From NCBI RefSeq assembly GCF_001586775.1, contig NZ_LQXS01000002.1, forward strand, positions 496,001 to 560,000: DNA of 64,000 nt, given 5' to 3'. Shown here piece after piece: positions 9,333 to 20,295 of this stretch (positions within the stretch are counted from its first letter, which is position 1; the number at the start of each line of letters is the position of its first letter). The translations under genes and the position numbers were made by a program. This stretch comes from Sphingobacterium populi. Lineage in GTDB: Bacteria > Bacteroidota > Bacteroidia > Sphingobacteriales > Sphingobacteriaceae. The notes under the pieces were generated by a model, which ran no database searches, was not told where the DNA came from, and worked only from the letters and a program-made list of their open reading frames with translations.

Positions 9333-9363
9333 TAAATATAGGATTTAGCGATCGTAAATCCAA
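9333..9363 (-). promoter_or_regulatory. Candidate promoter of the his leader
   Basis: On the minus strand TTG (9361-9363), a 20-nt spacer and TATATTTA (9333-9340) resemble the Bacteroidota -33/-7 promoter (TTG, TAnnTTTG). The predicted start lies about 10-20 nt before the leader-peptide ATG. Confidence 0.5.
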
Positions 9364-9366
9364 AAA

Positions 9367-9522
9367 ATGTCTGTAGCCAAGTCAAAAAAATCGGTGGATG
9401 ATGCAGTGCAATTTAAGGATTCTGCTCGCCAGATTATGGTCAATAGTCATTTAAAATGTGTAATTTGTAATTTCTATTATTCACGGATATATGCCTTCGA
9501 TCAATGGCGTAATGACAGATGA
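9367..9522 (+). CDS. Possible 51-residue ORF before the sugar kinase
   Basis: I do not recognise this sequence. An ATG at 9367 opens a 51-codon frame that ends TGA only 3 nt before the sugar-kinase ATG at 9526. The first half is lysine- and aspartate-rich with coding-like composition (KKSVDDAVQFKDSARQIM), but the second half (Cys, Tyr, Trp-rich) looks random. It overlaps the divergent his promoter. It may be a genuine small protein, a decayed N-terminus, or chance. Confidence 0.25.
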   Translation: MSVAKSKKSVDDAVQFKDSARQIMVNSHLKCVICNFYYSRIYAFDQWRNDR

Positions 9523-9525
9523 TAT

Positions 9526-10443
9526 ATGCAACAATCACAACCAACTTTGAAAGCGACCTGTTTTGGAGAAATCCTTTGGGACCTCTTTCCCGGAAAAGAT
9601 AAAACTGCTGGCGGAGCGCCGTTTAACGTCGGCTACCATTTGCAGCAAATGGGAATAAACGTACATATGATCTCAGCAGTAGGACAGGACGACTTGGGCG
9701 ATGCGTTATTGCAAAAGCTAAATCATTGGACTATTTCGGCTGCTGGAATACAGAAAAATGCAAACTATGCAACAAGTACAGTAGTAGCCACGATTGACGA
9801 AGACAATGAAGCACATTACGAAATTAAGGAAAGTGTAGCTTGGGACTATATCCAATTAAGGGAGACTGATCTGCAACAGGTGCAGCATTCGTCCACCTTC
9901 GTATTTGGATCTTTGGCCGCGCGCCATTCCGTATCTCGCAACACGCTATTTGCACTGTTGGAAGAGAGTCGATATCGGGTTTTCGATGTGAATCTGAGGC
10001 CACCATTTATCGATCAGGAGTTGCTGATAGCACTGCTTAAAAAATCACATTTAGCAAAATTTAATGCGCCGGAGCTGCAATTGGTGCTTTCTTATTTAGG
10101 TAAAAACTACAACAAACCAAAAGACGGCGTCTTCTTCCTGCAAGATTATTTTGATGTCCCTCAAGTCATCCTTTCGCAAGGAGCATCAGGCGCTACTTAT
10201 TACGAAGGAGATACAGTGTATAGTCTGCCCGCTGCAAAGGTTACTGTGCAAGATACTGTTGGTAGTGGAGATTCTTTTTTGGCGGGTTTCCTCTCTGCGC
10301 ATCTTTCGGGCATGCATCCCGAGGCAACACTCGAACAAGCGATTTGCCTCAGCGGATTCGTTACCTCGCAGTCGGGTGCTACTCCAAATTATACCCAACA
10401 TGATATTGAGCAGATGAAAACGAAGTATCGGGCTCAGGTTTAA
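9526..10443 (+). CDS. PfkB family carbohydrate kinase (fructokinase-like)
   Basis: A 305-residue ribokinase-fold kinase. The N-terminal GGAPFNVGYHL motif binds the sugar. The C-terminal DTVGSGDSFLAGFL motif has the catalytic Asp and the anion hole. The opening FGEILWDLFP is typical of fructokinases of the PfkB family, which phosphorylate fructose at O6, but other hexoses are possible. The lid strands around residues 85-115 are present and the length is normal. The gene is divergent from hisGD and its 3' end overlaps the convergent acetyltransferase gene by 4 nt. Confidence 0.85.
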   Translation: MQQSQPTLKATCFGEILWDLFPGKDKTAGGAPFNVGYHLQQMGINVHMISAVGQDDLGDALLQKLNHWTISAAGIQKNANYATSTVVATIDEDNEAHYEIKESVAWDYIQLRETDLQQVQHSSTFVFGSLAARHSVSRNTLFALLEESRYRVFDVNLRPPFIDQELLIALLKKSHLAKFNAPELQLVLSYLGKNYNKPKDGVFFLQDYFDVPQVILSQGASGATYYEGDTVYSLPAAKVTVQDTVGSGDSFLAGFLSAHLSGMHPEATLEQAICLSGFVTSQSGATPNYTQHDIEQMKTKYRAQV

Positions 10444-11036
10444 AATTTGCGGTCTTTATAATAATAGTCCTTATCGGCTTCGGTAATGGTCTTGATCACA
10501 CGACAAGGGTTTCCAGCAGCAACAACATTGGCAGGGACCGATTTCGTCACGACAGATCCAGATCCGATGACGGTATTTTCGCCAATCGTGACGCCAGCAT
10601 TTATTACCGTATTGCCGCCGATCCAACAAGAATCTCCGATGTAGATTGGCAACGCATATTCCCATCCTGCAGCGCGGGGCTCAGCATGAATGGGGTGCCC
10701 TGCCGTGAACAAAGAAACGTTCGGGCCGAATAGTACATTTTTACCAATGCTGACCAAAGCACAATCCAGTATGGTCAAGTTGAAGTTAGCATAGAAATTT
10801 TCGCCGATCTCGATATTATAACCATAATCGCAGCGAAAGGGAGGTTCAATCCAAAATGCTTTACCCGTCTTACCAAAAAGATCTTTAATAATCCGCGCAC
10901 GATCTTTTATGCGATTGGGAAGCAAGCTATTGTATTCCATTAGTACTTCTTTCGCTTTTTGGCGTTCGTCAAATAGCTCGCGGCCATCTGCGCGGTAAGG
11001 TTCGCCGGCAATCATCTTTTCTTTTGCAGTTTTCAT
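10440..11036 (-). CDS. Maltose/galactoside O-acetyltransferase family (left-handed beta-helix)
   Basis: About 198 residues from the ATG at 11036; the frame opens earlier, but only at a TTG. An N-terminal helical Mac domain (KTAKEKMIAGEPYRADGREL) is followed by hexapeptide repeats and the signature ending IGENTVIGSGSVVTKSVPANVVAAGNPCRVI. The active-site His is in TAGHPIHAEPRAAGWEY. These CoA-dependent enzymes acetylate sugars such as maltose or galactosides in the cytoplasm, with a likely detoxification role. The gene stands between a sugar kinase and pepD. The substrate is not determinable. Confidence 0.9.
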   Translation of the reverse strand: MKTAKEKMIAGEPYRADGRELFDERQKAKEVLMEYNSLLPNRIKDRARIIKDLFGKTGKAFWIEPPFRCDYGYNIEIGENFYANFNLTILDCALVSIGKNVLFGPNVSLFTAGHPIHAEPRAAGWEYALPIYIGDSCWIGGNTVINAGVTIGENTVIGSGSVVTKSVPANVVAAGNPCRVIKTITEADKDYYYKDRKF

Positions 11037-11155
11037 AAGTACGTAAAGCAATAGTAAGTTCTAATATACCAATTTGCGTAGTATTTCTTACGAAAGTTGC
11101 CATTTGCTGCACGAACTGGTACATTTGGTCGTACAACAACTATTAAAGAATATTT

Positions 11156-12610
11156 ATGAGTATACATACGCTTGAGCCTACTGCGATCTGGTCTCATTTT
11201 GCGGCTATCAACGCGATTCCTCGTGCATCCAAGAAAGAGGAAGCTATCATCGAATTCATGCTTTCCTTCGGCAAATCATTGCAGCTATCGGCAGAGCGCG
11301 ATGAGATTGGAAATGTATTAATACGCAAAGCAGCTACCGCCGGTTACGAATCCAAAAAAACAGTGGTATTGCAAGCGCATCTGGATATGGTGCATCAAAA
11401 AAATGCTACTACAGATTTTGATTTTGCAACATCGGGGATCAACATGTTTGTGGATGGTGATTGGGTAAGAGCAAAAGGCACTACCTTGGGCGCAGATAAC
11501 GGACTTGGAGTTGCGGCGATTATGGGCATTCTGTCCTCTACTGATATTCCACATCCAGAGATTGAAGCGCTGTTTACGATCGATGAAGAAACTGGAATGA
11601 CTGGAGCCAAAGCACTGACTCCGGGTTGGCTAACAGGAAAGTATTTGCTAAATCTTGATACCGAAGAAGATCATGAAATCACGATTGGCTGTGCCGGTGG
11701 CGTCGATGTGACGGCTACTGGAGCATTGAGTGTAGAGTCGACCGAAGAATATCAAACGCTTGTCGAAATCTCAGTAAGTGGTTTGCAAGGAGGCCACTCT
11801 GGTATGGATATCAACAAAGGGTTGGCTAATGCCAATAAAGTGCTGATGCGTGTCTTGGATACGCTTATCCGCGAAGCAGATGTTCGTCTGTACGCTGTAG
11901 AAGGCGGGGGATTACGCAATGCTATTCCGCGTGAAGCAAAAGCAACGTTGGCTTGTCGTTCAGTGGATGCTGTGGCCGTTCACGATCTTGTAAAAAGGCT
12001 TGGACAAGTGATTGCAAAAGATTATGCGCACACCGAACCGAATTTAGTGCTCAGCACGACGCAGACAGATATACAGGAGGAATTGTCGGTACTTACTTCG
12101 AATTCACAACAAGAATTTGTGGCAGCTTGCAATGCGGCGCATCATGGTGTGTTCCGCATGAGTCCTGTTTTCCCGGATTTGGTAGAAACATCGAATAATG
12201 TCGCACGCATTGTACTAAAACAGGGCAAATATACAGTCCTCTGTTTGACGAGGTCAGCGATACAGTCATCAAAGGATTATCTGGCGATGATGTTACGGTC
12301 TACTTTTGAATTAATAGGTGCCGAGGTAGCATTTTCAGGAGATTACCCAGGTTGGGAACCCGAGCCTGATGGCGAGCTGGTACAGCTCACCGCCGATATT
12401 TACAAACGTTTATTTGGAGAAGATCCTTTGGTCTGTGCCGGACATGGTGGCTTAGAATGTGGTTTGATAGGTGAGGCGTATCCAGACTTAAAAATGGTAT
12501 CCATTGGTCCAACGATCCGTGGCGCCCACTCTCCAGATGAGCGTGCTTCCATACCATCGGTCGCCAAATTCTGGACGTTCTTTCTAGAACTGCTCAAAAA
12601 CACGCCATAG
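11156..12610 (+). CDS. pepD: Aminoacyl-histidine dipeptidase PepD (M20 family)
   Basis: A 484-residue cytosolic metallopeptidase of the M20C type that cleaves dipeptides such as carnosine (beta-Ala-His). Visible features are LQAHLDMVHQ (first metal His and Asp), TLGADNGLGVA (bridging Asp), FTIDEETGMTGA (catalytic Glu pair) and GGHSGMDINKG in the dimerisation (lid) domain, with the last metal His near GPTIRGAHSPDE. Length and domain order are normal. The gene is monocistronic and is followed by a hairpin terminator. Its product can feed free histidine, but no direct link to hisGD is shown. Confidence 0.93.
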   Translation: MSIHTLEPTAIWSHFAAINAIPRASKKEEAIIEFMLSFGKSLQLSAERDEIGNVLIRKAATAGYESKKTVVLQAHLDMVHQKNATTDFDFATSGINMFVDGDWVRAKGTTLGADNGLGVAAIMGILSSTDIPHPEIEALFTIDEETGMTGAKALTPGWLTGKYLLNLDTEEDHEITIGCAGGVDVTATGALSVESTEEYQTLVEISVSGLQGGHSGMDINKGLANANKVLMRVLDTLIREADVRLYAVEGGGLRNAIPREAKATLACRSVDAVAVHDLVKRLGQVIAKDYAHTEPNLVLSTTQTDIQEELSVLTSNSQQEFVAACNAAHHGVFRMSPVFPDLVETSNNVARIVLKQGKYTVLCLTRSAIQSSKDYLAMMLRSTFELIGAEVAFSGDYPGWEPEPDGELVQLTADIYKRLFGEDPLVCAGHGGLECGLIGEAYPDLKMVSIGPTIRGAHSPDERASIPSVAKFWTFFLELLKNTP

Positions 12611-12640
12611 TAAAAATCGTTCAGTAGATTACTAAAAACA

Positions 12641-12677
12641 AAAAAAGCCGAAAACTCTAAGTTTTCCGGCTTTTTTT
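12641..12677. terminator. Bidirectional terminator between pepD and the nitroreductase
   Basis: AAAAAAGCCG-AAAACT and AGTTTTC-CGGCTTTTTT form a stem with a small bulge. T or A runs on both sides serve convergent genes. Confidence 0.8.
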
Positions 12678-12689
12678 ATTTTTAGTGCT

Positions 12690-13322
12690 TTATTTGTGCT
12701 CAATGACAAATTCCGATTTGTCTGTACGCACTTTTTTAAGATTGACCAACCAATCATTAGCCTCATCTCGGTAGCCCAATGCCAGGATTGTTACCGATTT
12801 TAAACCTTTCTCACCAAGACCCAAAATTTCGTCCAACTGTGCATTGACGAATCCTTCCATAGGTGTGGCGTCTACCTGAAGCTCAGCTGCGGCGGCTATA
12901 GCCATTCCGAAACCAATGTAAGCCTGTCTAGCAGCATGATTGAAGTGATCTTCTTTGCTCTGTGCTGCAAAATTCTGCATCAACATTCCTTTATACTCGT
13001 TGCTCGCACCAGCAGGCAATCCACGCTCGGCTTCTTGCTGCGCAAATACTTTGTCGACCCGTTCTGTGGTGTATTCATCGAATGCTGCAAAAACCAAAAG
13101 GTGCGAAGCATCTACAATTTGCGACTGAGAGAATGCAATAGGCTGAATTTTTTCTTTCAATTCAGCATTCGAAATCTCAACAATGCGGAAAGGTTGTAGC
13201 CCTGAAGAAGTGGGTGCTAGGCGAGCCGCTTCAATAATGTAATCTACTTTATCTTGTGGTACAGCAGTACCATTCATTTTTTTTGTGGCATATCGCCAGT
13301 TCAATTGCTCGTGAAGATTCAT
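12690..13322 (-). CDS. NAD(P)H-dependent nitroreductase-like flavoprotein
   Basis: The 210-residue protein, from the ATG at 13322, begins with the nitroreductase pattern RYATKKMNG and has the FMN-contacting APTSSGLQPFRIVEI motif. A central ARQAYIGFGMAIAAAAEL helix and the ending VTILALGYRDE complete the fold. It resembles NfsB-type and oxygen-insensitive nitroreductases that reduce nitroaromatics or quinones with FMN as a homodimer. The longer open frame upstream has no good start and would add a hydrophobic stretch foreign to the family. It is convergent with pepD. Confidence 0.88.
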   Translation of the reverse strand: MNLHEQLNWRYATKKMNGTAVPQDKVDYIIEAARLAPTSSGLQPFRIVEISNAELKEKIQPIAFSQSQIVDASHLLVFAAFDEYTTERVDKVFAQQEAERGLPAGASNEYKGMLMQNFAAQSKEDHFNHAARQAYIGFGMAIAAAAELQVDATPMEGFVNAQLDEILGLGEKGLKSVTILALGYRDEANDWLVNLKKVRTDKSEFVIEHK

Positions 13323-13444
13323 ACTCGTTAATTTTATTCTGTCGAACAAAAATAAGACCAAATAATGATGTTTAAACACTTAAATTTTGATTTGTACAGA
13401 AATATGACAATGTATAATTTGATGAAAATCATGTACTTTAGAAT

Positions 13445-14263
13445 ATGAACTTTTTTAAGAGCAAACGGAAGGTGTCGTTAGTGCTTGGGAGCGGCGGAGC
13501 GAGGGGTTTGGTACAGATTGGTGTTATAAAGATGTTGCTACAAAAAGGCTATATCATCGATGAGATCGTGGGCTGCTCCATTGGTTCATTGATCGGGGCG
13601 GCATATGCGCAGGGCAAGCTGGACGAATTGGAAGACTGGCTGAAAGGAGTGACGCGTATGAAGGTCTTTCAATTAATGGATTTCTCCAACCCTTGGTTTG
13701 GAATTTTGAAAGGAACGAAGGCCTTAGAGTCACTCAAATTAGTGTTTCCGGATACCTTGATTGAAAATTTACCACTACGCTATGTGGCGATTGCGACTGA
13801 TTTAACAAATGAATGCGAAGTGATTTTTGATAAGGGAAGTGTGTATGATGCTATACGCGCGTCTATTGCCATACCAGCCGTTTTTACAGGAGTAGATTCT
13901 GATGGTCGGTATTTGGTCGATGGTGGCGTCTTTAATCCTCTTCCCATTAACTACGTTAAAAAATCGAAACGAAATTTGGTCGTAGTGGTCAATCTCGACG
14001 GGCGGCCCGACCCAGCATTTGGCACCGTTGCAAGTGGCGGAAAGTATACATCATTGACCGTTTTACAGGAAGCATATTTCGCTATGCGAAGGCGTTTGAG
14101 TCAATTGTCAATAGACCTGCATCAGCCAGATTATGTTATTAGTGTGCCGCATAATACAGCAGGTATTTGGGATTATCACCGTACGCTCGACCTCGTAGAA
14201 AAAGGAATGAAGTGGACCGATTTGTTGCTTCCAGATGTTACGCTTAAAAATAAAAAAGTGTGA
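13445..14263 (+). CDS. Patatin-like phospholipase
   Basis: A 272-residue single patatin domain. The oxyanion motif GSGGARGLVQIGV is at about residues 15-27, the nucleophile elbow GCSIGS holds Ser at about 43, and the Asp of the catalytic dyad is in DGGVFNPLP. It is expected to hydrolyse acyl ester bonds in lipids. There is no signal peptide, so it is probably cytosolic or membrane-associated. A Met-rich basic C-terminus follows. It is divergent from the nitroreductase gene. Its stop is 1 bp from the corrected end of the convergent hydrolase gene. Confidence 0.9.
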   Translation: MNFFKSKRKVSLVLGSGGARGLVQIGVIKMLLQKGYIIDEIVGCSIGSLIGAAYAQGKLDELEDWLKGVTRMKVFQLMDFSNPWFGILKGTKALESLKLVFPDTLIENLPLRYVAIATDLTNECEVIFDKGSVYDAIRASIAIPAVFTGVDSDGRYLVDGGVFNPLPINYVKKSKRNLVVVVNLDGRPDPAFGTVASGGKYTSLTVLQEAYFAMRRRLSQLSIDLHQPDYVISVPHNTAGIWDYHRTLDLVEKGMKWTDLLLPDVTLKNKKV

Positions 14264-14264
14264 G

Positions 14265-15103
14265 CTAAGCGGTAGTAACCGCTGCTATCTTCTTCAAGAA
14301 ATTTAACAACGATTCGTTAAATGCAATCGGGTTTCGAGATTAGGAAGATGGCCGCTATTTGCGATGCTTACGAATTCGGATTGTGGAATATGGGCATGCA
14401 TTTCCTGCATCAACGCCGCTGGTGTTATTTTATCTTGTTCACCCCGCAGCAGTAAAGTGGGTACGGAAATAGCCGAAAGTACCTCCGATGTATCCGTGCG
14501 CGCAGCTAAAGCAAGCAAGGTGGCGCAGATGCTAGTGATACTATTTCTACGAATACTGCTTTTTATTAGATCTACCGATGCCAGATTTTGCTCTGCACGA
14601 GGATGTGCAAATACATTCTCGATGAATCCGATGGCAAATGGTCGGCGGCCATGTGTCAGTACTGCTTCGATAGAGTCAAATCTTTTTTGCTTGGCAGCTT
14701 TATCATCTGCTTGGCTATGCGTATCGCTTAAGATGAGGCCGGAGAATACCGTTGGCGCGATCTCATAAGCGCGCAAGGCAACATAGCCGCCCATAGAAAT
14801 ACCACAAACTACGACCTCTTTTAACGCCATTTTTTTGATAAATGCGATAAGATCTTTTGCAAAAAGATCGATCGATAGAAAGCTATGTCCCGATGTACTG
14901 TTTCCGTGTCCACGAATGTCTAATGCAATTCCGGTAGTGGATTCGTCTAGTGCTTCCAATTGGGCAGACCACATTGTTTTGTTAAAGGGAAATCCATGTA
15001 GAAAGATCACTGTTCTTTGCTCTTTCTGAGAAGCTTTTTTAATAAAATAGGAGATGCTAATGTCGTTTATTCTAATTTTACTTCTTTTAGTGCGTTCGGC
15101 CAT
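14265..15103 (-). pseudogene. Alpha/beta-hydrolase, C-terminal frameshift
   Basis: The family pattern is clear: the HGFPFNKTMW oxyanion strand, the DIRGHGNS loop, the nucleophile elbow CGISMGGYVA (Ser), an Asp in RGEQDKITP and a His in SGHLPNLE. After SGHLPNLE the frame drifts and stops at 14303. Adding one A to an AAA run at about 14332-14334 continues as NPIAFNESLLNFLKK and ends at 14265, a textbook C-terminal helix. The catalytic triad is intact in either case, so the broken form might still be active. The likely substrate class is esters or 3-oxoadipate-enol-lactone-type compounds, unspecified. Confidence 0.8.
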
Positions 15104-15255
15104 TTATGTATTGCTAAATTTAAATCTTTTGTTTTCAATTGGATATGTTTTCCAATCCATATTAATGACCCTAAAGTGCACAAAAAGTTTGCAATAATCG
15201 AAAAAGTACCGATATTTGCCTCACCAAAACGGTACTACACCGCTGGTTGAAAAAT

Positions 15256-15329
15256 GCGCTCATAGCTTAATTGGATAGAGCACCTGACTACGGATCAGGA
15301 GGTTAGGGGTTCGACTCCCTTTGAGCGCA
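15256..15329 (+). tRNA. tRNA-Arg (ACG)
   Basis: A full cloverleaf with acceptor GCGCTCA/TGAGCGC, D-arm AGCTTAATTGGATAGAGC, and anticodon loop CTACGGA giving ACG (arginine; A34 is normally converted to inosine by TadA). T-loop GGTTCGACTCC. Discriminator A, no encoded CCA. A T-rich stretch follows immediately and may terminate it. Confidence 0.95.
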
Positions 15330-15413
15330 CTTTTTTCTTTTCTATAATATATTCAACCCCTTTTTTGAACATCGTATAATGGAATTCATAGCGGCATTCC
15401 AGCGCTAGAAAAA

Positions 15414-15459
15414 AGTCATGTGTTACACGCGAAAAGAGTCGTTTGTATAACACATGACT
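15414..15459 (-). terminator. Terminator of the metY-hom operon
   Basis: AGTCATGTGTTA (15414-15425) pairs with TAACACATGACT (15448-15459). On the minus strand the stem is followed by TTTTTT. It lies 8 bp after the hom stop. Confidence 0.85.
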
Positions 15460-15466
15460 ATATGGG

Positions 15467-16645
15467 TTATGCTATCTCTGCCAAGAAGTTGCCATCTTGA
15501 TGTATGAGGTCGCGATGTGCAATGATCGTTTGCAGATTTATTTTTCCAATCACGTACATAGAATCCTGACCGTAGAAACGTTCCGAAATACTATTGAAAC
15601 GCAGTTTTTCTAAGATAGACTCGTCTTGATAGCGTAAATATACCGTCAATTCGTAATCGGTGCTATAGCTTACTTCTTGAGCTTTGGAGTGTTTCTTGAA
15701 CTCATAACGATATCCGTATCGTAGCGCTGTAATATCCGACAGTACTGCAGATCCTGTAGGATGGCCGCCGGCACCTTTCCCGAAGAAGAATTGCTCATCT
15801 GCAAAAGCTGCTTTGACCAACACACCATTATTTTCGTTTTCTACGCTGTACAATAGGTTGTCTTTGGTTACAAATTTGGGCAATACATACAAAATGATTT
15901 TACCATTTACCTCTTTGGCTAGTGGGATCAATTTGATCTTATAATTTTTCTCGCGGGCGTATGTGATATCGGCTTGTCCAAGCTTATCAATTCCTAGGTT
16001 AAGAATGTCTTCGGGCTTTACGTAAATGCCATAGGCATGATTGGCTACTATCGCTAATTTGTATTTAGGATCATAGCCACCAACGTCGAGTGTGGGGTCT
16101 GTTTCTGCAAAGCCTAAATCTTGTGCTTTCTTTAATGCGGTATGGTAATCCTGATTTTCGTTAAAAATTTTGGATAAAATATAATTGGACGAGCCATTGA
16201 AAATCCCACTTACACTATGCAGTAGCTCATTGTCGTAGTACTCTTCCAAATTGCGAATGATCGGAATAGAGCCACATACTGCTCCTTCGTAGAGTAAAGA
16301 TTTTCCTGTCTCTTGTTGTATGTTTGCTAATTCTTCCAGATGTGTGGCGATCATCTTCTTGTTGGCTGACACGACGTTTTTGCCAGCATACAGTGCGTGC
16401 TTGGTAATTTCAAATGCCGCATCCGCATCGTCGATAAGCTCCAATATTGTATTGATAGCCGGATCATTTAGTACTTCATCAGCATCGGTAGTAAACAGAT
16501 GCTCGGGAAGTGAGCGTTGCTTCGTCGGATTTTTAATGACAAATTTTTTAATCTCAAGATTTAGATCTTTGGTTTTAATAATGTCGTACAAACCTTGGCC
16601 AACTACGCCAAAACCAAACATCCCAATCGTTAATTTTTCACTCAT
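15467..16645 (-). CDS. hom: Homoserine dehydrogenase
   Basis: A 392-residue monofunctional enzyme that reduces aspartate semialdehyde to homoserine for Met and Thr synthesis. The N-terminal Rossmann motif is GMFGFGVVGQGL. The ANKKMIA segment holds the conserved Lys region, EGAVCGSIPIIRNL and GIFNGSSNYIL precede the GFAETDPTLDVGGYDPKYKL catalytic region, and a GAGGHPTGSAV motif closes the domain. No fused aspartokinase and no clear ACT domain, although a ~90-residue C-terminal extension after GSAV remains unassigned. It is the second gene after metY, 35 nt downstream, consistent with a methionine-directed operon. Confidence 0.93.
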   Translation of the reverse strand: MSEKLTIGMFGFGVVGQGLYDIIKTKDLNLEIKKFVIKNPTKQRSLPEHLFTTDADEVLNDPAINTILELIDDADAAFEITKHALYAGKNVVSANKKMIATHLEELANIQQETGKSLLYEGAVCGSIPIIRNLEEYYDNELLHSVSGIFNGSSNYILSKIFNENQDYHTALKKAQDLGFAETDPTLDVGGYDPKYKLAIVANHAYGIYVKPEDILNLGIDKLGQADITYAREKNYKIKLIPLAKEVNGKIILYVLPKFVTKDNLLYSVENENNGVLVKAAFADEQFFFGKGAGGHPTGSAVLSDITALRYGYRYEFKKHSKAQEVSYSTDYELTVYLRYQDESILEKLRFNSISERFYGQDSMYVIGKINLQTIIAHRDLIHQDGNFLAEIA

Positions 16646-16680
16646 TTTATCTCAAATTGTTTTTTTAGTTAGATCTCAAT

Positions 16681-18726
<2,046 letters not shown>

Positions 18727-20277
18727 ATGCACAAAATTCTGCAAGAATCTTTACCTGGCCTTGGATTGGAGCCAGCGGGTGAGGTTTATAGCGAATTGAC
18801 TCCTTCTGAGTTAATTGAGCACGCTATAAAGCACAAAGAAGCAACTTTATCGGCTTCAGGATCGCTTAATATTATGACCGGAACTTTTACCGGACGCTCA
18901 CCTCGTGATCGTTATATCGTACGCGATGATACAACCGAGCGATCGGTACATTGGAATGAAATTAATCAAGGTGTGTCTACTGAAGTATTCGATGCTTTAG
19001 TAGTGCAAGTGAAGCAGTATCTAGATCGTAGTAAGGTGCTCTATACACGCACTGCAAATGTTGCTACAGATAGCAAATATGGTAGAAAAATTCATTTTGT
19101 AACCGAGCTTGCTGCACAAGATTTATTTATCCAAAATATGTTCCTTTCAGAGCGAAAAGTGGAAAATAACAGAGATTGGACGGTATGGGTTGCATCGAAA
19201 TTAAAAATCGATAACCATAAAGAATTGGGACTTCGCGCTTCGAATGCTGTGATCTTGGATTTTACTTCGAGAAAGGTGTTAATTATTGGTACAGAATATA
19301 CCGGTGAAATAAAGAAGAGTATGTTCTCTATGATGAACTACATTTTGCCAGAAGAGCATAATGTACTTTCCATGCATTGTGCAGCTAATATGGGAAAAGA
19401 TGGGGATACTGCGCTATTTTTTGGCTTGTCGGGAACAGGAAAGACCACTTTATCTGCGGATCAGGATCGCTACCTCATTGGCGACGATGAGCATGGCTGG
19501 TCTGATGATGGAATTTTTAATTTGGAAGGTGGCTGTTATGCTAAATGTATTAACCTCAGAGTAGAGAGCGAACCAGATATTTTCCGTGCTATCCGGTTTG
19601 GCGCCTTGACAGAGAATATGCTTTTTGCACCTAATAGCCGAATGTTAGATTATAGCAATAGTTCGGTCACCGAAAACATCCGTGTTTCCTACCCCATACA
19701 TTATATTCCGCATGTAGTAAAAGACAACCGATCAGCTGCACCAAAACATATTTTCTTTTTGACTGCAGATGCATTCGGTGTGCTGCCTCCGCTGTCTAGG
19801 TTGACGGTGGAACAGGCGATGTATTACTTTTTGAACGGTTACACGGCTAAGGTAGCCGGCACAGAAGTTGGTATTGCCGAGCCTGTAGCTACATTTTCCG
19901 CTTGTTTTGGTCAAGCTTTCTTGCCTTTGCATGCCATGCGTTATGCAGAAATGCTTCGCGATCGCTTGCAGCACGATAGTTCTTCGCAAGTGTGGCTTGT
20001 CAATACCGGTTGGATCGGAGGGCCATATGGAATTGGACGCCGAATACCGCTTTATCACACACGAGCCATGATTCGCGGCGTAATGACAGGCGCATTAGAT
20101 GATGAGCATTTTGTAAAACATCCTATATTCGACCTAGCTATGCCTACGGCTTGTCCATTAGTTCCAGATACTATTTTAGATCCGCAATCGCTTTGGCAGA
20201 ATGCAGATAGCTATATTCACAAAGCACAGGAATTAAAAGATCTCTTTGAGGAAAATTATCAAAAATATACCCCTTAA
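18727..20277 (+). CDS. pckA: Phosphoenolpyruvate carboxykinase (ATP)
   Basis: A 516-residue ATP-dependent PEPCK that converts oxaloacetate to PEP, the first step of gluconeogenesis. Visible motifs are the TFTGRSPRDRYIV substrate segment, MHCAANMG (metal His region), the kinase-1a P-loop GLSGTGKTTLSAD, the kinase-2 DDEHGWSDDGIFNLEGGCYAK segment with catalytic Asp residues, and the adenine-binding TGW/RIPLYHTRAMI region. Length is typical. The next gene, fbp, begins 18 nt later, so two gluconeogenic enzymes share an operon. Confidence 0.96.
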   Translation: MHKILQESLPGLGLEPAGEVYSELTPSELIEHAIKHKEATLSASGSLNIMTGTFTGRSPRDRYIVRDDTTERSVHWNEINQGVSTEVFDALVVQVKQYLDRSKVLYTRTANVATDSKYGRKIHFVTELAAQDLFIQNMFLSERKVENNRDWTVWVASKLKIDNHKELGLRASNAVILDFTSRKVLIIGTEYTGEIKKSMFSMMNYILPEEHNVLSMHCAANMGKDGDTALFFGLSGTGKTTLSADQDRYLIGDDEHGWSDDGIFNLEGGCYAKCINLRVESEPDIFRAIRFGALTENMLFAPNSRMLDYSNSSVTENIRVSYPIHYIPHVVKDNRSAAPKHIFFLTADAFGVLPPLSRLTVEQAMYYFLNGYTAKVAGTEVGIAEPVATFSACFGQAFLPLHAMRYAEMLRDRLQHDSSSQVWLVNTGWIGGPYGIGRRIPLYHTRAMIRGVMTGALDDEHFVKHPIFDLAMPTACPLVPDTILDPQSLWQNADSYIHKAQELKDLFEENYQKYTP

Positions 20278-20295
20278 ATCTTTGGGTTAAACGTC

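Noticed and set aside
12690..13379. Longer nitroreductase start at 13379
   Set aside because: The added 19 residues are hydrophobic and unlike the family; ATG 13322 fits the RYATKKM start.
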